Program-made: the position numbers and the translations under genes
Assembly: GCA_026415295.1 (NCBI GenBank)
Contig: JAOAHJ010000025.1
Coordinates: 1-43,017 of the forward strand
DNA length: 43,017 nucleotides
Direction of reading: 5' to 3'
Source: Spirochaetota bacterium
GTDB taxonomy: Bacteria; Spirochaetota; JAAYUW01; JAOAHJ01
The notes under the pieces: generated by a model
What the model was told of the DNA's origin: nothing
Seen by the model: only the letters and a program-made list of their open reading frames with translations
Databases searched by the model: none
Part shown: in pieces, positions 1 through 8,300 of the stretch
Position numbering within the stretch: the stretch's first letter is position 1
Layout of the letters: each line of letters begins with the position of its first letter

Positions 1-369
1 TATCCATATGATCCATATTATTGGAAGAAACTTCTTGTTGGAAAGAGAATGAGAATTAATAAAATAACTCTTCCACAGACATTAGATAAAAATAAAGATA
101 CTGTTGTAACTATTAATGTATCAGTTCTTGATTATCCAAAAGATGTAGCTGTTGATGCAGATAAAGGAACAGTTAAAGCAACATTAGTATTACCAGATGG
201 AAAAGAAAAAGTTTATACAGCAACAATGACTGGAAAAGGTGTATTTACAGTTACTATACCAGCAGCTGATACTAAAGCTTTAGCTGCAGGTTCTTATGTA
301 CTTGTTATTGAAGCTGTTTATGGAAATGAAGCTCCAGCTGTAGAAACTACATTCTTAATTTTCTTCTAA
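1..369 (+). CDS. C-terminal end of a probable peptide ABC transporter substrate-binding protein (5' partial)
   Basis: Frame 1 is open from the first base to the TAA at 367-369, so this is the tail of a gene that begins left of the window. The ATG at 49 is internal: 16 in-frame codons precede it, starting YPYDPYYWKKLL. The visible part (about 122 residues) has two pieces: a short segment ending in KKLLVGKRMRI, then about 95 residues rich in V/T/A with alternating hydrophobics (for example VVTINVSVLDYP and SYVLVIEAVYG), which looks like a beta-sandwich (Ig-like) domain at the extreme C-terminus. No SBP family motif can be seen in the fragment. The assignment rests on position, directly upstream of two OppB/OppC-type permeases and two OppD/OppF-type ATPases. 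The add-on domain could dock to the cell surface or to the permeases. It could instead be an unrelated surface protein. Confidence 0.6.
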   Translation, partial: YPYDPYYWKKLLVGKRMRINKITLPQTLDKNKDTVVTINVSVLDYPKDVAVDADKGTVKATLVLPDGKEKVYTATMTGKGVFTVTIPAADTKALAAGSYVLVIEAVYGNEAPAVETTFLIFF

Positions 370-408
370 TAATTTTTAATTAAATTAATTGATTTATATT
401 TTATTGAA

Positions 409-448
409 TTTGGGGTAATCCTTAAAAGGATTACCCCAAAATTTTTTT
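409..448 (+). terminator. Strong intrinsic terminator after the substrate-binding protein
   Basis: A perfect 13-bp stem (TTTGGGGTAATCC at 409-421 with its complement at 428-440) closes a 6-nt loop and is followed by seven T at 442-448. It is the clearest intrinsic terminator in this AT-rich window. It separates the binding-protein gene from the permease genes. Such an arrangement usually allows the binding protein to be made in excess over the membrane complex. Confidence 0.9.
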
Positions 449-511
449 AAATACACTTATAAAAAATTATTTATTTAGAAAAAAATTATAAAATATAGTA
501 ATTAGATTTTC

Positions 512-540
512 TTGATTTTTTATATTAATTATGATAAATA
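512..540 (+). promoter_or_regulatory. Candidate promoter for the opp permease/ATPase genes
   Basis: TTGATT at 512-517, a 17-bp spacer, then TAAATA at 535-540 preceded by TGA (extended -10). The predicted start near 547 gives a short leader with the Shine-Dalgarno AGAGGA at 558-563 before the ATG at 570. It follows the terminator at 409-448, so the permease operon probably has its own start. Confidence 0.45.
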
Positions 541-569
541 GTTATTAATAAATAATAAGAGGATTTAAT

Positions 570-1619
570 ATGTATAGGAAGTTTTTAATAAAAAGATTTT
601 TCAATGCTGTTATTATGTATGCTATCATATTAATTGTAGTTTCATATATTTTTAATGAGCAAGCTGAAAGAGTTGTAAGACAAAATATTGATGAACAAAT
701 AAAACAGGAAGCAATTAATATATCAAAAAAAGCAAATATGAATGCTGATCAGATGAAAGAATGGAAAGATAAAAGATTAAAGGAGTTATATAAAAGAAAT
801 TGGCTTGATAAACCTTTTTTATTTAGAGTTTTTTATAGAGCATGGAAAGCATTTTCATTTGATTTTGGTAACTCTATGTTTATGAGGTCTTCAAGTGGTG
901 ATAGATCTGTTTGGAAAATAATTGCAGAAGCTTTACCTAATACTATCTTGATTTTTACAACAGATTTTATAATAACTACAATAATTGGAATAGTTATGGG
1001 ACTAAAAATGGCTAGGAAACCAGGGGGTGTGCTTGATAGAACTGTTAGTTTTATTGCATTAGCAAACCATGGATTACCTTTATGGTGGCTTGGAATGGTT
1101 ATAATATTCTTTTTTGCTTATACTATAAAAGCTTTTCCTTCTGGAGGAATGTATTCAAATCCAAGACCTTTAGGGATCTTAGGTTTTTTGGATCTCTTAT
1201 GGCATATGACTTTACCAATTTTAACTCTTGTAATTGCCCAAATTTGGGGATCAGCTTATTACATAAGACAAATTGTGCTTGGAACAATGAATGAAGATTT
1301 TATAATGTCTGCAAGAGCAAGGGGGTTATCTGAGAGAAAAATTTTATATAGCCACACTTTAAGATCTGCTGCACCACCTATAGTTACAATGGTTTTACTT
1401 GGATTATTTGGATCTCTTGGAGGAGCTATTATATTTGAAGGTATATTTAGTTGGCCTGGAATGGGAAATTTATATTGGATTGCTTTACAGCAAAACGATT
1501 TAGCAGTTGTAATGGGGAATGTATCTATTAATATATTTCTGTTTATGATAGGGCTTGTTATACTTGATGTTATTTATGGATTATTAGATCCAAGGATTAA
1601 AGTTGGAGGAAAAGCATGA
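570..1619 (+). CDS. oppB: Oligopeptide/dipeptide ABC transporter permease, OppB/DppB type
   Basis: This is an inner-membrane subunit of a peptide importer. The 349 residues show an N-terminal membrane helix (about 8-29), a charged soluble stretch of roughly 50 residues (31-82, K/E/Q-rich, probably helical), then a block of hydrophobic helices from about 117 to the end. The cytoplasmic EAA loop that contacts the ATPase is visible near residues 242-262 (MSARARGLSERKIL). The C-terminus LLDPRIKVGG is typical of the family. AGAGGA at 558-563 sets the ATG start. The TGA stop overlaps the ATG of the next gene, so the two permeases are translationally coupled. The substrate could be di-, oligopeptides or, as in some related systems, sugars; the sequence does not decide. 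Confidence 0.92.
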   Translation: MYRKFLIKRFFNAVIMYAIILIVVSYIFNEQAERVVRQNIDEQIKQEAINISKKANMNADQMKEWKDKRLKELYKRNWLDKPFLFRVFYRAWKAFSFDFGNSMFMRSSSGDRSVWKIIAEALPNTILIFTTDFIITTIIGIVMGLKMARKPGGVLDRTVSFIALANHGLPLWWLGMVIIFFFAYTIKAFPSGGMYSNPRPLGILGFLDLLWHMTLPILTLVIAQIWGSAYYIRQIVLGTMNEDFIMSARARGLSERKILYSHTLRSAAPPIVTMVLLGLFGSLGGAIIFEGIFSWPGMGNLYWIALQQNDLAVVMGNVSINIFLFMIGLVILDVIYGLLDPRIKVGGKA

Positions 1620-3013
1620 AAATAAAAGAAATATTTTCTGAATTTAAAGAATTTGTTCTTGAGTTTATAAAGGTTAGAGTAGGAATAGTAGGTATAATAA
1701 TAATCTTATTATTTATAATATTAATGATTTTTGAACCTTTAATTTTACCATATAAAGAAACAAATAAAAGATGGAGAGATATTAAATATTGGGAGGATAA
1801 TCCTGTAGGTGTTCCACCAATTTGGTATAATTTTTTTCATAAAATGAAAAGACCAAAAACAGAATTTATAAATGATTATAAATTATCTGAAAGTGAAGAA
1901 AATGGAATTCTATTTAAAGAATATAGTTTTAATTATAATTTTAAATATGATTTTTCTCCTGAAAATATAATTGTTCATATGGATATAGAAGGATTAGCTA
2001 GTATTGAAATTTTATGTAAAAGGCCTGATGGAGAAATTTTAAGTTTGTACAAAAGAACTGGAATTTTTGAGAATGAACATGTAAGAATTCCACTTGAAAA
2101 TGAAATTAAAAATACTATTTTTGAATTTGTTAAAAGCTTTGAAAGTGAGACTAATCTTCAATATGTTGACATTTTTCAACTAAAAACTATGGATGTTTTG
2201 TTTGGGCAAAAAAAAGAAAATATAACTGTTAAACCTGAAATGCTTAAAGGAAATTATAATATGATTATAAAATGTATTTTAAAAGAGGATACTAAATTAG
2301 AAAATGTACGAATAGTTATCACTGGTAAAGTTTCAGGACTTCTTGGAACAGATAATGCAAAAAGAGATATTTTTTCTGGTATAATTGCTGGAATAAAATG
2401 GGCTTTAACAATTGGATTATTAACTGCAATTGTTTCTGTTTTTATTGGCTTATTTTGGGGAGTTACAAGTGCTTATTTTGGTGGAACAATAGGAAATATA
2501 ATGAATAGAATATATGAATTTTTTATAAATATTCCTATGCTACCAATTTTAATAGGAATCTCAGCTGTATTTAAAATTAACATATGGGTTTTAATTATAT
2601 TATTATGTATTTTTAGTTGGACTGGATCAGTTAGAACCATAATGGCTATATCTTTGCAAATAAAAGAAGAAGTATTTATAGAAGCTTCTAAATCACTTGG
2701 GGCAAACCATTGGAGAATTATTTTTAAACATATAATGCCTTTGATTTTACCTTTAACTTTTGCAAATATGGCTTTTGCTGTTCCAGGGGCTATACTTTCT
2801 GAAGCTGGTTTAAGTTTGTTAGGATTAGGTGATCCGACTATTGTGACATGGGGTTCAATATTACATGATGCTCAAACAGGTTCTGCTTTTATAAATGGTT
2901 TATGGTGGTGGATTATTCCACCAGGATTAATAATGTCTTTACTTGCAAGTAGTTTTGTATTTGTTGGTTGGGCAATGGACAAGATATTACATCCAAAGCT
3001 AAGAACAAGATAG
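1616..3013 (+). CDS. oppC: Oligopeptide/dipeptide ABC transporter permease, OppC/DppC type, with large insert
   Basis: This is the second permease of the importer and overlaps the previous gene by ATGA. At 465 residues it is much longer than the roughly 300 usual for OppC. The extra length lies between the first membrane helix (about 22-48) and the transport core (from about 258), as one mainly polar segment of about 200 residues rich in beta-prone stretches, which topology would place outside the membrane. The core keeps the EAA loop (EASKSLGANHWRIIFKHIMP near 355-375) and the family ending GWAMDKILHPKLR. The insert may shape substrate capture or hold the binding protein with its extra C-terminal domain; that is inference. 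Confidence 0.92.
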   Translation: MKIKEIFSEFKEFVLEFIKVRVGIVGIIIILLFIILMIFEPLILPYKETNKRWRDIKYWEDNPVGVPPIWYNFFHKMKRPKTEFINDYKLSESEENGILFKEYSFNYNFKYDFSPENIIVHMDIEGLASIEILCKRPDGEILSLYKRTGIFENEHVRIPLENEIKNTIFEFVKSFESETNLQYVDIFQLKTMDVLFGQKKENITVKPEMLKGNYNMIIKCILKEDTKLENVRIVITGKVSGLLGTDNAKRDIFSGIIAGIKWALTIGLLTAIVSVFIGLFWGVTSAYFGGTIGNIMNRIYEFFINIPMLPILIGISAVFKINIWVLIILLCIFSWTGSVRTIMAISLQIKEEVFIEASKSLGANHWRIIFKHIMPLILPLTFANMAFAVPGAILSEAGLSLLGLGDPTIVTWGSILHDAQTGSAFINGLWWWIIPPGLIMSLLASSFVFVGWAMDKILHPKLRTR

Positions 3014-3062
3014 AAATTTATCTTGATATTATTTACATAAAATTATTAAAAAAGGGAAAGAT

Positions 3063-4034
3063 ATGGAAAAAGTTTTAAGTGTAGAAAATTTAAAAGTTTA
3101 TTATTATACATCTGCAGGAATAGTTAAAGCTGTTGATGATATTTCATTTAGTTTATCGAAAGGAGAAACTCTTGGCCTTGTTGGTGAATCAGGATGTGGT
3201 AAAACTACTACTGGTTTTGCTTTACTTGGTATGCCAACAACTCCAGGGAAAATAGCAGGGGGTAAAATATTAATAGAAAATGAAGATATAACTAAATACT
3301 CAGAATTTGAACTTAGAAAAAAAATTAGGTGGAAAAAGATTTCTATGGTATTTCAAGGAGCTATGAACTGTTTAACTCCAGTTTATACTGTTGGGAAATT
3401 GATGATGGAGACAATGATACAGCACTATGGTAATGTTGATAAAAAAGAAGCTAAAAATAAAATTATAAAATATTTAAATTTAGTGGGTCTTTCTGATGAT
3501 ATTTATGATAGATATCCGCATGAACTTTCAGGTGGTATGAAACAGAGAGTTGTAATTGCTATGGCTTTGTTTTTAGAACCACATATTGTCATACTAGATG
3601 AACCTACTACTGGCCTTGATGTTGTTGTTCAAGCACAAATATTAAATCTTATAAAAGAATTAAAACAAAAGATAAATATTGCTTCTATATTTATAACTCA
3701 TGATCTTGCAACAGAAGCAGAGATATCTGATAGATTGTGTGTTATGTATGGTGGCAAGATAATGGAAATAGGTTTAAATGAACAAATATATGCAAGGAAA
3801 GAGGATTTTATCCATCCTTATACAGAAAAACTTTTAAAAGCTACTCCATTACTTCATAAAAAAGTTGATGAACTTTCTTTTATTCCTGGAACTCCACCAG
3901 ATCTCTTAAATCCACCTCAAGGTTGTAGATTTTATGAAAGATGTCATGTTAGATTAGATAAATGTAAAGATTTTGAACCTCCTATTAAAGAGATAGAAAA
4001 GGATCATTTTATTGCTTGTTGGGTAAGAACTTAA
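3063..4034 (+). CDS. oppD: Oligopeptide ABC transporter ATPase, OppD/DppD type
   Basis: One of the two cytoplasmic ATPases that power the peptide importer (323 residues). It shows Walker A GESGCGKTT, ABC signature LSGGMKQR, Walker B IVILDEPTTGLD and the switch histidine in FITHD. The C-terminal extension carries the usual peptide-transporter domain with spaced cysteines (GCRFYERC, then KC, then ACW), a pattern that can bind an iron-sulfur cluster in DppD/OppD proteins. A GGGAAAG Shine-Dalgarno precedes the ATG at 3063. It lies 49 bp after oppC and 39 bp before oppF. Confidence 0.93.
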   Translation: MEKVLSVENLKVYYYTSAGIVKAVDDISFSLSKGETLGLVGESGCGKTTTGFALLGMPTTPGKIAGGKILIENEDITKYSEFELRKKIRWKKISMVFQGAMNCLTPVYTVGKLMMETMIQHYGNVDKKEAKNKIIKYLNLVGLSDDIYDRYPHELSGGMKQRVVIAMALFLEPHIVILDEPTTGLDVVVQAQILNLIKELKQKINIASIFITHDLATEAEISDRLCVMYGGKIMEIGLNEQIYARKEDFIHPYTEKLLKATPLLHKKVDELSFIPGTPPDLLNPPQGCRFYERCHVRLDKCKDFEPPIKEIEKDHFIACWVRT

Positions 4035-4073
4035 ATATTCATGTGTTTTTATAAAAATATTAGGAGAAAATTT

Positions 4074-5111
4074 ATGAATGGAAATAAATCAAATGATAAT
4101 ATAATATTAAAAGTTGTTAATCTTAAAAAATGGTTTCCATTACAACATGGATTTCAATCTATAATTTTAAAGGAAAAAAAATTTGTTAAAGCTGTAGATG
4201 GAATAAGTTTTGAAGTAAGAAAAGGAGAAACATTTGCTATTATTGGAGAATCTGGATCTGGGAAAACTACAACTGGAAAACTTATTATGAGATTAATCGA
4301 ACCTACAGATGGTCAAATAATATTTAATGGTAGAAATATTGCTCATATAAAGGGAAAAGAATTGAAAGAATATAGAAGAATGTGTCAAATGATTTTTCAA
4401 GATCCTTATGCATCAATGAATCCAAGATTTAGAATTAAAAAAGTTTTAGCTGAGCCTTTAGTTATACATAAAATTGGTGATTTAAAATATAGGTTAGACA
4501 TTTCAAAAGAATTGTTAAAAAGTGTAAAAATATTTCCACCAGAAGAATATCTTGATAGATTTCCTCATATGTTATCAGGAGGACAACGACAGAGAGTAGC
4601 AATTGCAAGAGGAATTGCTTTAAAACCACAAATTATTGTAGCTGATGAACCAGTATCTATGATAGATCTCTCTACAAGAGCAGAAATTCTTGCGATGATG
4701 AGAAGCTTACAGAAAGAGATGAATTTAACTTATATTTATATTACTCATGATTTATCTACTGCAAGGTATTTTGCTGATAGAGTTGCAGTAATGTATCTTG
4801 GAAAGATTGTTGAAATGGGGAATATAGATGAAGTAATAGATAACCCTATTCATCCTTATACAAGAACTTTAATAAATGCAGTATGTGAACCACTACCTGG
4901 AAAAGTAAAAACATTAAAGGATATAAAAATTAAAGGGGAAATACCTTCTGCAGCTAATATACCATCTGGGTGTAGATTCCATACAAGATGTATTTTTGCG
5001 GAGAGAGAATGCTGGGAGTTGGAAGAACCATCACTTATCGATATTGGTAATGAACATTTTCATGCATGCAGAAGATATAAAAGTTTGCCTGAATTTATTT
5101 ATTCACAATAG
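4074..5111 (+). CDS. oppF: Oligopeptide ABC transporter ATPase, OppF/DppF type
   Basis: Partner ATPase of OppD (345 residues from the chosen start). Motifs are Walker A GESGSGKTTTGK, signature LSGGQRQR, Walker B IIVADEPVSMID and switch ITHD, with a C-terminal Opp-type cysteine region (GCRFHTRC, REC, HAC). I chose ATG 4074 because AGGAG at 4062-4066 sits 7 nt upstream and the OppF homology begins just after it; the in-frame ATG at 4041 has no such site. The signature and Walker B residues look catalytically complete. It is the last gene of the operon, followed by an AT-rich gap and a convergent gene. Confidence 0.93.
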   Translation: MNGNKSNDNIILKVVNLKKWFPLQHGFQSIILKEKKFVKAVDGISFEVRKGETFAIIGESGSGKTTTGKLIMRLIEPTDGQIIFNGRNIAHIKGKELKEYRRMCQMIFQDPYASMNPRFRIKKVLAEPLVIHKIGDLKYRLDISKELLKSVKIFPPEEYLDRFPHMLSGGQRQRVAIARGIALKPQIIVADEPVSMIDLSTRAEILAMMRSLQKEMNLTYIYITHDLSTARYFADRVAVMYLGKIVEMGNIDEVIDNPIHPYTRTLINAVCEPLPGKVKTLKDIKIKGEIPSAANIPSGCRFHTRCIFAERECWELEEPSLIDIGNEHFHACRRYKSLPEFIYSQ

Positions 5112-5135
5112 TATAAAATATTATTACTTAAAAAA

Positions 5136-5297
5136 AATTTATCTAAAAAAAATCTTTTATTAAATTATTATATTTATAGTTTTTATTAGTGTATAAAAAA
5201 TTTATCTATTATGTATTATAATGATGCATTATAATATAAATAGTGTTTATAGGTTAATTTTTTATTATATTAATATATTATGTTTTTTAGATAAATT
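5136..5297. repeat. Intergenic 15-bp inverted repeat flanking 132 bp
   Basis: AATTTATCTAAAAAA at 5136-5150 is repeated exactly, inverted, at 5283-5297. The pairing resumes after one mismatch on the outer side. A related TTTATCTA occurs once more inside. The segment lies between the convergent oppF and the large diguanylate cyclase gene and codes for nothing that I can see. It could be a small MITE-like relic or chance in very AT-rich DNA. Confidence 0.4.
5214..5236. repeat. Perfect 10-bp stem-loop between convergent genes
   Basis: TATTATAATG at 5214-5223 and its exact complement at 5227-5236 enclose a 3-nt loop. It sits inside the larger inverted repeat at 5136-5297. The stem is nearly all A-T and there is no T-run on either strand directly after it, so it is a weak terminator candidate at best. 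Confidence 0.45.
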
Positions 5298-5330
5298 ATT
5301 TTTCTGAATTTTTAATGAAAAATTGGAAAT

Positions 5331-8300
5331 TTATTCTTGGTAAACAATTGATCTGTTTTTCCCCAAGCTTTTTGCGAAATATAAGGCTTTATCTGCTTTG
5401 TTTATGAGCTCTTCTAATATGAAACCATCTTCTGGATAACTAGAAATACCAATACTAACTGTCATACTGTAAGGAATTCCTTGAATTTTAAGAAGTTCAA
5501 TGTTTTTTCTTATTCTTTCAGAAATAAAAAAACCATTTTTAATATCAGTGTTAGGTAAGAAAATTATAAATTCTTCTCCTCCGTATCTTCCAACAAAATC
5601 ATAGCTTCTAAGTGATTTTGTTATTGTATTGGCAATGCATTTTAGTACAAAATCACCTTTTTGATGTCCAAAAGTATCATTAATTTTTTTAAAATCATCA
5701 ATGTCAACCATTAAAAGGCAGTGGTTTTTACTAATTTCGCTTTTTTCAAAATATTCGAGAGTTTTATTTATAAAAACATCTTTTAAATATAATTCAGTTA
5801 ACCTATCTTTCATATAGAAATTTTCATTTTTAATAGAAATATAATAATTAGAAATAAGTAATGAAAGTAAATATAAATGATTAATGTCTATATTGGTTTT
5901 AATGTTAATTTTTTTATCAAGATATATAAAACCAGTAAGTAGATTTATATCGGAAAAGTTATTGTTGTATAAATGTCTTCTGTAGTATTTATTATTATAA
6001 ATTGGAATTATAATAATTTGAAAAATTTCAGAATTTTTAAATATAAAATTTTGAGGTTTTGATAAGATAGATAAATCATTTTTCCAAATCATATTAATGG
6101 GTTCATTATTAAGAAAAAAAATATTTTTATTATAGTATTCAAATTCAATTTTAAAATCATTGTTTCCGTTATTTTGAAAAAAAATTATCCTATCAAAATT
6201 CAAATCATCTAATAGCTGTACTAAAATATTATTAAATGATTTATTTTTATTAAAATTTAATATATAAAAACTATAATTATTAAAAAAATTAACTTGTCTA
6301 TACTTTATATTTATAAAACTGTTATCTTTTATAAAAGATTCAATTTTACTTAATAATTTATTATAATGTGGAAATAATGAGGAATCTAAATAAACTTTTT
6401 CTAAATGTTTTTTATATAAAGTCAATTTTTTTAGGTAATAATTTAGATATTTGTTATTTAATGACTTTAAACACTTTACATATTTATAAAAAAGAAATAT
6501 TTTAATATAGTTACTTGAAGAAAACCAGTAATCAAGTTCTTTTAATTTAAAATACTTATTCAAATATCTATAAACAATTTCTTCAGATTTATTTGTTTTA
6601 GATAATTTTAAATAAAGGATAATATTAGGAGGAATAAAATTTAAATTATTATTATTATTATTTATTGTGTCTAGCAAAGATTCAATAATATATTCTCTTC
6701 CTAATATATTATAACCAAAATCAAAAATAATTTCGTATATAAGATCGATATTTATTAATTTTTGTTGTGATTTTATAGATTTTTTTAAAAAAGAAGCAAA
6801 GTCTTCTATATCATTTAAATAATTTAAATTAAAATTAATCTTTTTTAAATCAATTTTTAATAAATCAAAAATAATATATTTATAAAAAGATAAAGAAAAA
6901 TAATATAAATCTAGTATTTCTTCAATTATTGTATGATCTTTTTTAATATTTTCATATATGTTTAAAAGATTATAAAATATTGTTATTATATAATTTTCTT
7001 CCTTATTTACAATTAAAAAATTTGAGATAATAATAGAAAATTGTAATATTCTCCTTAAATAATTATTATTATAATATAGATTTTCATTAAAAAGAGAATT
7101 AAAATATTTTTTTAATATGGCATTAATTTTATTAAATTTTAATCCATTATAACAGTTTATTGTATAATTACAAAGAGCAAGTGCAAAATAGTTAATATTA
7201 TGAAGGCTTTTAGATATCTTGAGTGCTTTATATGAAACATTAATCTTTTGTTTTATATCAATTTCAAGTAAGTTCTTATTGTTTAATGCTACAAAATAGA
7301 GAGTGTTATCAAATAATTTAAGAGAAATTTCATATGCTTTTAAAAGATAGATAGATGCTTCATAGTATTTTTTACTTCTATAATAAAATGTTCCAAGGTT
7401 GCTTAATGCTCTAAAAATAAAATATTTATTATCATACTTTATTGCTATTTTATAAAGATAATTTGAATAAGCCTTTGATTTTTTATGATTTTGTTGATAA
7501 AGTAAAGAGTAGGATATTTTATAAATGGAGTTAAGATATAACTCATTTTCTTTGTCAATTTCATTAAAAGAGTAAAGAAATCTTATAAACTTCTTTGATA
7601 TTTCAATTGTTTGAGTAGTTTTAAAATTTAAAAAATAGTATGAGCTTATAAGTGAATAATAAATTTTTAAATCGGTATTGTTAAATAGATCTTGATATTT
7701 TTCAATAGTTTCAACTATATCTTTAGATTCATTAATTTTCCCATATGTTAAAAATATAAATAATTTAGAAAATAGAATTATATAATTATTTTTTAATTTA
7801 TCTTTCTTATTGAGTAGAAGATCTAGTTTTTCAGTGATTTTATTGCTGTTATTTTTATAATATATTAAATAATAAGAAATTTGAAAAATAATAGAAGATA
7901 AATTATCTTTTAATTTTTTAAAATTTAATGTCCTATTTTTAACTTTTTTTAATAATTCAAAATACTCTTTCTCATTTATAAAATGGTTTGAAACAAAATA
8001 TTTGTATAGAACTTTTTGGTAAAATATTTCAGCTGCAAATTCGTAGTTTTTAATTTCAATTAAATACAAGATAAGTGCATAAATTTCATTATTGTTTAAG
8101 TTATCAAAGTTTTGAAGGTAAATTTTGCATACATTTTCTAATATTTTCTTTTTATTGTGTTTTTGAGAAATATATTCAAGGACAAGCATTCTTGTAATTC
8201 TAATATCTGCTGGTAAAAATCTTCCTTCATCAATATTAATTAATATTTTATTCTTTATTAGAAAATTAATTATTGGTATGAGATTATGTCCTTCGATATT

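Noticed and set aside
49-369. ATG at 49 as the start of a 106-residue protein
   Set aside because: The frame is open for 16 more codons to the edge and there is no Shine-Dalgarno before it; it is the tail of a larger gene.
4041-4073. Upstream ATG for oppF
   Set aside because: No ribosome site, and ATG 4074 has AGGAG 7 nt upstream.
5214-5236. Stem-loop as a bidirectional terminator
   Set aside because: All A-T and no T-run on either side.
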